NCBI RefSeq assembly: GCF_011742925.1 | Contig: NZ_WAEL01000005.1 | Location: 124,001 to 188,000 of the forward strand | DNA: 64,000 bases | Direction of reading: 5' to 3' | Origin: Fibrivirga algicola | Lineage (GTDB): Bacteria > Bacteroidota > Bacteroidia > Cytophagales > Spirosomataceae | Shown here: positions 8,771-16,363 of the stretch, piece after piece | Layout: every line of letters starts with the position of its first letter | Position numbering within the stretch: position 1 is the first letter of the stretch | Made by a program: the position numbers and the translations under genes | The notes under the pieces: generated by a model | Databases searched by the model: none | What the model saw: the letters and a program-made list of their open reading frames with translations, nothing else | Told to the model about the DNA's origin: nothing

Positions 8771-9556
8771 TTACTGGTTCAACAGATCCTGATTGATAAA
8801 AATCAGGTTTTCGTGCTTCATGTCGAAGCTGAAGTTGTACTGGCTGGTGGCCTTGAAAACTGCTGCCGAACTGCCCATCTGCATATGATCGTGTACCTCT
8901 ACAAGCAGCATACGTACCTGGGGAAGCCATGATTCGTAGTTAGTGGAGAAGATCTCCTTCTCAGAGCCTTCAATGTCTACCTTCAGTAAATCGATGATCG
9001 GCCAGTTTTGCTGCTGCATGATACTGGCAATGCTAATAGCAGGAATCGCCCCTGGGTCTGTAGGCGTTGTTTCAACAACCTGAAAGGAGTTATTGGTGGC
9101 ATCGCTGTTGATGATCGTCAGGTGACTATCCGTTGACCATACACCCGCGCAGTGAGCCTGGATATGCGGGTAATCGACGCAATTTTGGGTTAACTGCGCA
9201 AAATTAGCTTTGTCAGGTTCGACAGCTACGATCTGAGCATTGGGAAAACGGTGCGAGAAATAAACTGCCGACAGCCCAATGTTGGCACCGGCGTCAATGA
9301 TGGTGCGCGGCTCGAAGGGGTAATTTAGTTTGTACTGATTTTGGATGAATACCTGATCGAAGGTATACAGGTCGGAGGTGTGGGGCCGCAGGTGAAACGT
9401 CGTGCCATAACGCCCCGACGATAACCGGCCACTTGGCTTCGTTTTGATGTGTGCGTACATACGAAGCCCATCGAGCCATCCAAACGTTTTCCGTAATCCA
9501 GTTAATCGTGATGCCATACCGGCAGGCAACGATAATTTTTTTATCCTGGTGTACAC
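8771..9556 (-). CDS. FkbM family methyltransferase
   Basis: FkbM-type enzymes transfer a methyl group from S-adenosylmethionine, often to sugar or polyketide hydroxyls. The SAM-binding core is visible: IIDAGANIGLSAVYF (motif I, about residue 86), VAVEPD (motif II) and LLKVDIEGSEKEIF (family signature), followed by LLVEVHDH near the C-terminus. The 261 residues are a typical length. The full frame starts with GTG at 9556; the first ATG is at 9517 and would give a protein beginning MASRLTGLRK, so the true start is uncertain. It lies downstream of the L31 terminator and upstream of the Cys-motif gene. No glycosyltransferase cluster adjoins it, so the substrate cannot be guessed. Confidence 0.9.
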   Translation of the reverse strand: MYTRIKKLSLPAGMASRLTGLRKTFGWLDGLRMYAHIKTKPSGRLSSGRYGTTFHLRPHTSDLYTFDQVFIQNQYKLNYPFEPRTIIDAGANIGLSAVYFSHRFPNAQIVAVEPDKANFAQLTQNCVDYPHIQAHCAGVWSTDSHLTIINSDATNNSFQVVETTPTDPGAIPAISIASIMQQQNWPIIDLLKVDIEGSEKEIFSTNYESWLPQVRMLLVEVHDHMQMGSSAAVFKATSQYNFSFDMKHENLIFINQDLLNQ

Positions 9557-9694
9557 TGAAGTAGCTCCGTTACTGCCTGGACCAACTAGTTACCTTACGG
9601 TCAACGAAGTAGTGAGGTAAAGGTCCTTCAGGTAAGTAGCAGCCGATCGAATGGAAAACCGTTTCTCTGCCTGAAGTGATGAGGTTATAAATGA

Positions 9695-9730
9695 TAAAGC
9701 CCCGATTCGTCGCAACGAATCGGGGCTTTA
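9695..9730 (-). terminator. Terminator of rpmE2
   Basis: A perfect 16-bp stem (TAAAGCCCCGATTCGT with its complement) closes a 4-nt loop CGCA, 20 bp beyond the L31 stop codon on the minus strand. Confidence 0.88.
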
Positions 9731-9750
9731 ATACTGAGAAGCGTAGTCGC

Positions 9751-9990
9751 TTACTTGCCGTATTTCTTACGGAATTTGTCAATACGACCAGCGGTATCGA
9801 GCAGTACATTCTTACCCGTGTAGAATGGGTGCGACTGTGAGCTAACTTCGATTTTCACCAATGGGTACGTTTGACCTTCGAACTCCATCGTGTCTTTTGT
9901 CTGAACAGTTGAGCGAGTTACAAACTTGTAATCGGCCGACATGTCGTGGAATACCACATCGCGGTACTCTGGGTGAATGCCCTTTTTCAT
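9751..9990 (-). CDS. rpmE2: 50S ribosomal protein L31 type B
   Basis: L31 sits on the large subunit and helps bridge it to the small subunit. The 79-residue product starts [14 protein letters not shown] and contains [22 protein letters not shown] and [10 protein letters not shown], all typical of the type B paralogue. It has no cysteine, so it is the zinc-independent form. The open frame extends 26 codons upstream, but the ATG at 9990 gives the universal family start. A well-formed TTG-N20-TATTTTTG promoter lies 52 bp upstream and a perfect hairpin follows, so it is a monocistronic unit. Confidence 0.96.
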   Translation of the reverse strand: MKKGIHPEYRDVVFHDMSADYKFVTRSTVQTKDTMEFEGQTYPLVKIEVSSQSHPFYTGKNVLLDTAGRIDKFRKKYGK

Positions 9991-10536
9991 TGTATCTATC
10001 TGATTATCTGCCAAAATTCGGTTTCCGTCCGAAAAGGATTGCAAAAATACGGGCTTTTTCGCTGACACACAACACCTTCTGGTAACGAATTAGTGAATTA
10101 ACCACACCCTAATATTAATCCCCTAAAACAGGTAAGGGTGCTGGGATTTCCGACTGTAAATCGGCTATTTTGATCAGTCTGTCAGGATAAGGCTCTTTGT
10201 GTTCGCCATTAGTCCTGTATAGTCAGTAGTTTTTATGGTATACTGGCTATAGTACTTTTCAGAGTAGCACCTTTTTTAGGCGTGCTACCCTATCGAGTAA
10301 TGTAAGTCGTTTACGGTCAGTCATCAACAGATTAGTTGAGCATTTAGCCAAGTTTCATTTTTCGAAGGACTTGTTGATAGGGCGAATTTTTCGGCCAGTT
10401 TTGGGTTACCTTTAACAGTGGCTTAACACAGTTTTTAGTCATCACATGTTCCTGTATCGATCTAACTGTCAACACATTGCATCATAAATGATTAGCCGGT
10501 TATGGAAAGGTTTCTACTGACTTTTCCACAGCCAGT
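9991..10536. other. Long spacer between rpmE2 and nrdA
   Basis: These 546 bp hold no gene I can support. The left end carries the rpmE2 promoter. A 7-bp stem (GTAGCAC at 10264-10270, GTGCTAC at 10282-10288) closes a T-rich 11-nt loop but has no following T tract. One DnaA-box-like sequence, TTTTCCACA, lies at 10522-10530, seven bases before the nrdA start. No repeated NrdR-type box is visible. The length suggests a long regulated leader for nrdA, which is inference. Confidence 0.5.
10042..10072 (-). promoter_or_regulatory. Promoter of rpmE2
   Basis: Read on the minus strand this is TTG, 20 bases, then TATTTTTG. It matches the Bacteroidota primary sigma consensus (TTG about 20 bases before TAnnTTTG) at every fixed position. 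It lies 52-82 bp before the L31 start codon. Confidence 0.75.
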
Positions 10537-13053
10537 ATGAATCGTAAAATCACGGTAAAACGCATATCTAACCCCAGCAACACCATGTATGTAATCAAGC
10601 GAGATGGCCATCGGGAGTCGGTCAAATTCGACAAGATCACCGCCCGTATTGAAAAATTGTGCTATGGCCTTGACCCGGCCTATGTACAACCCGTTGAAGT
10701 AGCCATGAAAGTGGTCAATGGGCTTTATGATGGCGTGAAAACCACTGAACTCGACAACCTGGCCGCAGAAACGGCTGCATCGTTGACGACCCGGCACCCT
10801 GATTACGCCATTCTGGCGGCACGCATTGCGATCTCCAATCTGCATAAAGAGACCAATAAGTCTTTCTCGGGTACCATCAAGCGGCTGTATAACTACATCG
10901 ATCCCAAAACGGGTGAAAATGCGTCGCTGATTTCAAAAGAGGTATATGACATCGTTCGGGAGAACGCCGCCATCCTCGACTCAACGGTGATTTATGACCG
11001 CGATTACGGTTATGATTACTTCGGCTACAAAACGCTCGAGAAGTCGTACCTCCTGAAAATGGAAGGCCGTATCGCCGAGCGTCCGCAGCACATGCTCATG
11101 CGGGTAGCGGTTGGTATCCACATGGATGATATCGACGCGGCTATCGATACGTACAACCTGCTGAGCGAAAAGTGGTTTACCCACGCTACGCCAACACTGT
11201 TCAACGCCGGTACGCCAAAGCCGCAGATGAGTAGCTGTTTCCTGCTGACGATGAAAGACGACAGCATCGAAGGTATCTACGATACGTTGAAGCAAACGGC
11301 CAAAATCTCGCAATCGGCGGGTGGCATTGGTCTGAGCATCCATAACGTGCGGGCTACAGGTACGTATATCAAAGGCACCAACGGTACCTCGAATGGTATT
11401 GTGCCGATGCTGCGCGTATTCAACGACACTGCCCGGTACGTTGATCAGGGTGGTGGCAAGCGCAAAGGCTCATTTGCCGTTTACCTGGAGCCCTGGCATG
11501 CCGATATCTTCGACTTCCTGCAACTGAAGAAGAACCACGGTAAAGAAGAAAACCGCGCCCGCGACCTCTTCTACGCCCTCTGGACGCCCGATCTGTTCAT
11601 GAAGCGGGTAGAAGACAACGACGTTTGGTCGCTGTTCTGCCCACACGAGTGCCCCGGTCTGTCTGATGCCTACGGCGACGAGTTCGAGGCGCTGTACACA
11701 CGCTACGAGCGTGAGGGTCGCGCCCGCCGCACGGTGAAAGCACAGGACCTATGGTTTGAAGTGCTGGAAAGCCAGACGGAAACCGGTACGCCTTATATGC
11801 TCTATAAGGACGCCGCCAACCGGAAATCAAATCAGAAAAACCTTGGCACTATCAAGTCGAGTAACCTCTGCACCGAGATCATGGAATACACCTCGCCCGA
11901 TGAAGTGGCGGTGTGTAACCTGGCCAGCATTGCCTTGCCCAAGTTCATTCTGAAAGGTGACGACGGCGTGTTGCGGTTCGACCATCAGAAACTATATGAG
12001 GTAACACGCACAGCCACGCGTAACCTGAACAAAATCATCGACCTCAACTACTACCCGGTTGAAGAAGCCCGTCGCTCGAATATGCGGCACCGGCCAATCG
12101 GTCTGGGTGTGCAGGGTCTGGCCGATGCCTTCATCATGCTCCGCATGCCGTTCGAATCGGACGAAGCGCGGCGGTTGAACGAAGATATCTTCGAAACGAT
12201 CTATTACGGGGCTATGACTGCCTCGCTCGAACTGGCTAAGCAACATGGTCCGTACGAAACCTGGAAAGGCTCGCCGATTTCGCAAGGCCAATTCCAGTTC
12301 GATATGTGGGGTGTAACCCCGAAATCAGGTCGTTGGGACTGGAACGCACTGCGCACCGAAGTAATGGAGCACGGCGTACGGAACTCGCTGCTGCTGGCTC
12401 CGATGCCAACGGCGTCGACAAGCCAGATTCTGGGTAATAATGAGTGTTTCGAGCCGTATACGAGTAACATCTACACCCGCCGCGTATTGTCGGGCGAGTT
12501 CGTAGTGGTGAACAAGCACCTGCTGCGTGACCTGGTGAAGCTGGGCCTGTGGAACGAGAGCATGAAGAACAACCTGATCATCGCCAATGGGTCGGTGCAG
12601 GACATTCCGAATATTCCGCAACACCTGAAAGACCTCTACAAAACGGTTTGGGAGATCAAGCAGAAGCATATCATCGACATGGCCGCCGACCGGGGCGCGT
12701 ACATTTGTCAGTCGCAGTCGCTGAACATCCATATTCAGGATGCCAATTTCGGTAAACTGACGTCGATGCACTTCTACGCCTGGCGTGCTGGCCTGAAAAC
12801 GGGCATGTATTACCTGCGTACGAAAGCCGCCACCGATGCTGTGAAGTTCACCGTGGTGCAGCCACAAGCCGAGCCACAACTCGAGCCAGCCATGGCCGAA
12901 ACCGCTCCTGTTGAAGTTCCGCTCGATTACGTAGGGTACGCCAAAGAGCACGCGGCGCAAAACCCACAGCAGGTCAGCGAAGCCGAACAAGCCTACGCCG
13001 CCATGATCTGCTCAATCGACAACAAAGACGATTGCGAAATGTGCGGATCTTGA
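10537..13053 (+). CDS. nrdA: Ribonucleoside-diphosphate reductase alpha subunit (class I)
   Basis: NrdA is the catalytic subunit that reduces ribonucleoside diphosphates to deoxy forms. An N-terminal ATP-cone ([17 protein letters not shown]) spans about residues 18-105. The redox pair is Cys234 (MSSCFLL) and Cys460 (VAVCNLA). The radical-site loop is SNLCTEI, with Asn443, Cys445 and Glu447, and the tyrosine pair of the radical path is in GMYYLRT. The C-terminal swinging-arm cysteines are in CEMCGS. The length of 838 residues and all catalytic residues are normal. A second possible start at codon 17 (MYVIKRD) also suits the ATP-cone. The radical-generating subunit NrdB is not next to it; a tiny hypothetical gene follows. 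Confidence 0.97.
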   Translation: MNRKITVKRISNPSNTMYVIKRDGHRESVKFDKITARIEKLCYGLDPAYVQPVEVAMKVVNGLYDGVKTTELDNLAAETAASLTTRHPDYAILAARIAISNLHKETNKSFSGTIKRLYNYIDPKTGENASLISKEVYDIVRENAAILDSTVIYDRDYGYDYFGYKTLEKSYLLKMEGRIAERPQHMLMRVAVGIHMDDIDAAIDTYNLLSEKWFTHATPTLFNAGTPKPQMSSCFLLTMKDDSIEGIYDTLKQTAKISQSAGGIGLSIHNVRATGTYIKGTNGTSNGIVPMLRVFNDTARYVDQGGGKRKGSFAVYLEPWHADIFDFLQLKKNHGKEENRARDLFYALWTPDLFMKRVEDNDVWSLFCPHECPGLSDAYGDEFEALYTRYEREGRARRTVKAQDLWFEVLESQTETGTPYMLYKDAANRKSNQKNLGTIKSSNLCTEIMEYTSPDEVAVCNLASIALPKFILKGDDGVLRFDHQKLYEVTRTATRNLNKIIDLNYYPVEEARRSNMRHRPIGLGVQGLADAFIMLRMPFESDEARRLNEDIFETIYYGAMTASLELAKQHGPYETWKGSPISQGQFQFDMWGVTPKSGRWDWNALRTEVMEHGVRNSLLLAPMPTASTSQILGNNECFEPYTSNIYTRRVLSGEFVVVNKHLLRDLVKLGLWNESMKNNLIIANGSVQDIPNIPQHLKDLYKTVWEIKQKHIIDMAADRGAYICQSQSLNIHIQDANFGKLTSMHFYAWRAGLKTGMYYLRTKAATDAVKFTVVQPQAEPQLEPAMAETAPVEVPLDYVGYAKEHAAQNPQQVSEAEQAYAAMICSIDNKDDCEMCGS

Positions 13054-13081
13054 TTTTAAGGCTGAATATCAGCTATTTATA

Positions 13082-13112
13082 GCTCCCGGCTGTGTCTGAC
13101 ATGGCCGGGAGC
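13082..13112 (+). terminator. Hairpin after nrdA
   Basis: A perfect 9-bp GC-rich stem (GCTCCCGGC with GCCGGGAGC) lies 29 bp past the nrdA stop. The following T run is weak, so it may only attenuate read-through into the small gene downstream. Confidence 0.6.
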
Positions 13113-13144
13113 GTTAGTAAACGGTAAAGCCGTATATTTCGCTT

Positions 13145-13330
13145 ATGAAAGCTTCAACAGAACAGAAAAAGATCAGTTTGAAGGACGTTGTGGTAACGGA
13201 AAATCCTGAACTAGGTCGCATTTTTGGAGGCCGTGTTCTTTTTCCGGAGAAGAATGAACTGGCTAAGGAGCAAATTCGCAAGTACGGATTGCCCAAGGAT
13301 ATAGCTGCGCCGAAGCCCTTCCGAGGTTGA
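13145..13330 (+). CDS. Small hypothetical protein (61 aa)
   Basis: This is an unrecognised small protein of 61 residues starting at the ATG at 13145. It is charged and soluble-looking, with no signal peptide: MKASTEQKKISLKDVVV, then ENPELGRIFGGRVLFPEK, then a Lys/Glu-rich helix NELAKEQIRKYGLP. The sequence TATATTTC just before it resembles a -7 box. It lies between nrdA and a very long perfect hairpin at 13350-13423. The codon use looks like the neighbours and the frame is the only open one here, so I believe it is real. No function is proposed. Confidence 0.6.
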   Translation: MKASTEQKKISLKDVVVTENPELGRIFGGRVLFPEKNELAKEQIRKYGLPKDIAAPKPFRG

Positions 13331-13349
13331 GAAACTATCGATATACGAT

Positions 13350-13423
13350 CTGCTAAACGGTTATAAAGAGAACGCCCACCCAGTTTAGACCGGGTGGGCG
13401 TTCTCTTTATAACCGTTTAGCAG
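13350..13423. terminator. Perfect 32-bp inverted repeat (terminator-like)
   Basis: The left arm at 13350-13381 and the right arm at 13392-13423 are exact reverse complements over 32 bases, with the 10-nt loop AGTTTAGACC. The inner part (AACGCCCACCC stem flanked by A- and T-rich ends) is a normal bidirectional terminator between convergent genes. The outer 13 bp are an unusual extension. Confidence 0.85.
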
Positions 13424-13502
13424 GGTTAGATTAATTGATCTGTAACTGGCTGCCCCATTGGGACACTGAGTGCTCCTGAATTCTACTTTATATCATTGCC
13501 TG

Positions 13503-14345
13503 CTACTTCATCGTCAACTTCACCACAACGGGTTGGTGGTCGGAGGGGTATCGTTGGTCTTTGGCGTCGGTGAGAACGGCGTAGGAGAGGACCTTGATGG
13601 GCTTGCTAACGAACACGTAGTCGATGCGATCTTTCAACGGTGCTTCGAATTTGAAGCCGTTGAACGTACCTACGGGGCCGTAGGGTGGCATGGCGGTTAC
13701 CTGGTAGGAATCGTTTAGTAATGTCTGAATAGTCTTTACCTGCTCGGTGTCGGGGGTTGAGTTCAGGTCGCCGACACAGATGGTCAGGTCGTTTCCGGCG
13801 ATCTCCTTCATTTTCTGTACCATCAGTTTACCCGACTCGCGGCGGGCTACTACGCCCTGATGGTCGAAGTGGACGCTGAAAAAGTAAAACGTCTTTTTGG
13901 TAGCCTTGTCCTTGAATTGTGCCCACGAGCAGATTCGGTTGCAGCAGGTCGCATCCCAACCTTTGCCAGGTACGCCGGGCGTTTCGCTCAGCCAGAAATC
14001 ACCTGATTTGAGCACGTCGAAGCGGTCTTTTTTGTAGAAGATGGCCGAATGTTCACCAGCCTCCTTTCCATCGTCGCGGCCTTTACCCAAAAAGGTGAAC
14101 TCGTTCATTTCTGCCAGATCGACCAACTGCCCACGCAGGGCTTCCTGTACGCCAAACAGGTCAAAATCGTGGTAGCGAATCAGCGCTTTTACCATCTCTT
14201 TTCGGTTAGGCCAGGCATTTATACCATCGCCGGCCGTATTGTACCGAAGGTTATAGGACGCGACCGTGAGGGGGTCTTTTTTTTGGGCAAACGTTGAGTG
14301 TACAACCAGCAGGCTGCACAGACACAGTAATACGATTAGTCTCAT
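13503..14345 (-). CDS. Secreted endonuclease/exonuclease/phosphatase family protein
   Basis: The EEP fold covers metal-dependent phosphoesterases acting on nucleic acids, phosphoinositides or sphingolipids. The start is an ATG at 14345 followed by a clear signal peptide (LIVLLCLCSLLVVHSTFAQ), so the protein is exported. The catalytic blocks are in order: TVASYNLRYNT (Asn), LFGVQEAL (metal-binding Glu), FFSVHFDHQG, VGDLNSTPDT (Asp and Asn) and YPSDHQPVV (Asp-His pair). Its 280 residues are typical. It faces the long perfect hairpin shared with the small gene. The substrate cannot be read from sequence; secretion suggests nutrient phosphate release or lipid hydrolysis as possibilities. Confidence 0.92.
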   Translation of the reverse strand: MRLIVLLCLCSLLVVHSTFAQKKDPLTVASYNLRYNTAGDGINAWPNRKEMVKALIRYHDFDLFGVQEALRGQLVDLAEMNEFTFLGKGRDDGKEAGEHSAIFYKKDRFDVLKSGDFWLSETPGVPGKGWDATCCNRICSWAQFKDKATKKTFYFFSVHFDHQGVVARRESGKLMVQKMKEIAGNDLTICVGDLNSTPDTEQVKTIQTLLNDSYQVTAMPPYGPVGTFNGFKFEAPLKDRIDYVFVSKPIKVLSYAVLTDAKDQRYPSDHQPVVVKLTMK

Positions 14346-14759
14346 AGTATGCGAAAGGAGGGAAGTCGCCAGAGCTAACTATTGGAACTGGGTACGTTGC
14401 CAGATAAGGCGCGTGTGGTCTGGCGTTGATGTATACCAATAGACAGCTACAGGGTAGCATCGCGGTAGGTTACAATTCCATGCCGCGGTGCAGGGAGACA
14501 GATTAGTGATGGCCGCCTCAGGAAATGGGCGCATAAAATAGGGCTGAAAATAACGTTTCAAACCTGTTTTATATCAAATGGGCCAAAAAGGGTTAATAAT
14601 ATTTAAAAAGTACAACTTATTTGTGTGGTTTACAGTTGCCTATACGGTGGGTTATAGTATACCCGCACGGATTGGTGGCCCGTTTAGGCGTTTACCTACC
14701 TCTCTGGATACCAATTCCAGCGCATACGCGCGGGTTCTCTCACTTAATACCAATCATGA
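14346..14759. other. Divergent spacer upstream of the cold-shock-domain gene
   Basis: These 414 bp hold no gene I can support; an overlapping open frame at 14578-14865 runs into the cold-shock gene in another frame and ends in a poly-basic tail read from the AAG-rich start of that gene. The left side should hold the promoter of the EEP gene. One GGTACGTT octamer lies at 14391-14398. An AT-rich stretch at about 14590-14632 could hold the cold-shock promoter with a leader of over 100 nt, which is inference. Confidence 0.4.
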
Positions 14760-15209
14760 ATGGAGACATTTAGCAAGAAAGAAAAAGAAAAAGCAAGACA
14801 GAAGAAGAGAAAGGATAAAGAAGAAAAGCGGGAAGAGCGCAAAGCCAGTGCACAAAAAGGTCTAGGCCTTGATGACATGATGGCCTACGTTGACGAGAAT
14901 GGAAACATTACCTCGACGCCGCCAGACCCTAATAAAAAGCGGCGGGTCATTGACCAGGCAGACATCCAGATTGGTGTGTCAAAGCAGGAAGATGCAGCCC
15001 CCGAAGATTTAGTCAGGAAGGGTATCGTTACCTTCTTTAATTCCTCGAAAGGCTACGGCTTTATTCGGGATCAGCAAAGCCAGGAAAGCATTTTTGTTCA
15101 CATGAACGGCCTCATCGATGCCATCACGGAACAGGATAAAGTGACCTTCGAAATCACGAAGACCCCCAAGGGTCCGAATGCCGTTGAGGTCAGGAAGCAA
15201 GTAGCCTAA
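14760..15209 (+). CDS. Cold-shock domain protein with basic N-terminal tail
   Basis: This is an RNA- or ssDNA-binding protein of 149 residues. The first 35 residues are an extreme Lys/Glu/Arg-rich helix (METFSKKEKEKARQKKRK and onward). A linker holds GLDDMMAYVDENGNITSTPP. Residues of about 84-149 form a cold-shock domain with RNP1-like KGYGFI and RNP2-like SIFVHMNGL, after an opening RKGIVTFFNSSKG. This layout is common in Bacteroidota CSD proteins, which are longer than classic CspA (about 70 residues). The ATG at 14760 is the first start in frame. A small hairpin follows at 15293-15312. RNA-chaperone activity is inferred from the family. Confidence 0.9.
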   Translation: METFSKKEKEKARQKKRKDKEEKREERKASAQKGLGLDDMMAYVDENGNITSTPPDPNKKRRVIDQADIQIGVSKQEDAAPEDLVRKGIVTFFNSSKGYGFIRDQQSQESIFVHMNGLIDAITEQDKVTFEITKTPKGPNAVEVRKQVA

Positions 15210-15292
15210 GGTAGCTCGTTGAGCTAGTCAGCAGCAGACCGCATGCGCCCGGTCGACAAGATTCGCGCAAAAATACGTTGACTAATCAGACA

Positions 15293-15312
15293 GGGTGACC
15301 TTACAGTCACCC
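15293..15312 (+). terminator. Small hairpin after the cold-shock gene
   Basis: A 7-bp stem (GGGTGAC, loop CTTACA, GTCACCC) precedes a T-rich run. It lies 83 bp past the cold-shock stop and 24 bp before the next start, so it could be a weak terminator or a leader hairpin of the next gene. Confidence 0.45.
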
Positions 15313-15335
15313 ATATTCATTTTATCATACGAATC

Positions 15336-15530
15336 ATGAGCAAGCCAGTTTATACATCCATTCCGCCTACTACCGACAACGTCTACTGGATGCTCAAATT
15401 CTCGGACGGAAAAACCAGCATCTACGTTCCACGGGATAAGGAACTTGATCGTCAGTTGAAGATCAAATTTCAGGCCGAAGTTGCCGCCCGGACGTCGATT
15501 AAGCGGAAGCGCAATAGCTCAGCTTCATAA
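15336..15530 (+). CDS. Small hypothetical protein (64 aa)
   Basis: This is an unrecognised 64-residue protein from the ATG at 15336. It has a tyrosine- and threonine-rich N-terminus (MSKPVYTSIPPTTDNVYWML), a short beta-like part (FSDGKTSIYVPRDKEL) and a basic C-terminal tail (TSIKRKRNSS). There is no signal peptide or membrane segment. It follows the cold-shock gene on the same strand with a small hairpin between. The regular codon use and clean spacing support a real gene. No function can be stated. Confidence 0.6.
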   Translation: MSKPVYTSIPPTTDNVYWMLKFSDGKTSIYVPRDKELDRQLKIKFQAEVAARTSIKRKRNSSAS

Positions 15531-15546
15531 CCTCTAGTCAGGTACG

Positions 15547-16101
15547 TTACTTATGCGAGGCATCTGCCGACTTTTTGGAGTCAGCAGATGCCTCGTGCTG
15601 TTTATGCCCATTGATGGGTAGCTTTTCGTTGCCTGCCTCCTCCTCGTCCAACTTCCGCTGGGCGTCGCGGATCGCCTCTTCTACCGAGTGGGTTTTGCGC
15701 AAATCACTGGCAGTTCGGGTCAGTTCAGCCAGGGTGTGGTAATGCTCGCGGAGGACTTCCAACTCCTGCTCCGATAGTTCTTCAACCGATACGAGCCGGT
15801 TACTAGCCCCTTTCGTCGCGGCAATTAATTCGTTGAGTTTCAGTTGCACGGCCATCGACTCCTTGTTTTGTGCTTTTTGGATCACAAATACCATCAGGAA
15901 GGTGATAATGGTTGTGCCGGTATTAATGACTAACTGCCAGGTTTCTGAGTAACGAAAGAAAGGTCCGGTAGCAGCCCAGATGATGATAACGGCAAAGGCC
16001 AGCAAAAAAGCGGTTGAACTGCCTGTAACACGGGTTATGTATAAGGCGAATCGCTCGAAGCGTTCAGCCATGCGTTCAGAAAAGGGTTGCTCCTGGTTCA
16101 T
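15547..16101 (-). CDS. Low-affinity iron permease family membrane protein
   Basis: This 184-residue protein has two membrane helices, at about residues 29-48 (TAFLLAFAVIIIWAATGPFF) and 56-73 (VINTGTTIITFLMVFVI), joined by the short loop RYSETWQL, then the signature IQKAQNKESMAVQLKLNELI. This is the conserved core of the low-affinity iron permease family named after yeast Fet4, though bacterial members are much shorter and transport is unproven. The C-terminal 90 residues are a charged cytoplasmic helix ending in a Lys/Ser-rich tail. It is a single gene, downstream of the terminator of the metal-efflux operon. The family call is firm; an iron role is uncertain. Confidence 0.85.
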   Translation of the reverse strand: MNQEQPFSERMAERFERFALYITRVTGSSTAFLLAFAVIIIWAATGPFFRYSETWQLVINTGTTIITFLMVFVIQKAQNKESMAVQLKLNELIAATKGASNRLVSVEELSEQELEVLREHYHTLAELTRTASDLRKTHSVEEAIRDAQRKLDEEEAGNEKLPINGHKQHEASADSKKSADASHK

Positions 16102-16252
16102 GAAATTTCGCGTGAAATGGTTGTTGGTTATACAACACTAAATACGGCCTACCTCGGTAAGCGTGGGCCGTTAAAAACTACTTAAAAGGAGCGTCTGCTA
16201 TTTATAGGGATAATTCGCGCCAGTTTACGCTGACGCGCGGTTTGCAATACGC

Positions 16253-16313
16253 AAAATTCCGGTGTTCCGGGGTGACTTATCAATAACAAGTCACTCCGGA
16301 ACACCGGAATTTT
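16253..16313. terminator. Terminator of the heavy-metal efflux operon
   Basis: A 26-bp stem with one G-T wobble (arms 16253-16278 and 16288-16313, loop ATCAATAAC) has A and T runs on both ends. It lies 51 bp beyond the pump stop codon on the minus strand. Confidence 0.88.
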
Positions 16314-16363
16314 ACAGTTAATTTAAGCTATACGCTACTGGCGTACAGGACAGATCACATTAC

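Noticed and set aside
10264-10288. Possible riboswitch or terminator in the nrdA leader
   Set aside because: Only one 7-bp stem is visible, with no T run and no conserved riboswitch core.
12325-12990. 221-residue frame on the minus strand
   Set aside because: It is antisense to the nrdA 3' end and has no motif.
14578-14865. Open frame of 95 residues with a basic tail overlapping the cold-shock gene
   Set aside because: Its tail is the AAG-rich start of the cold-shock gene read in another frame, and the front part has no coding character.
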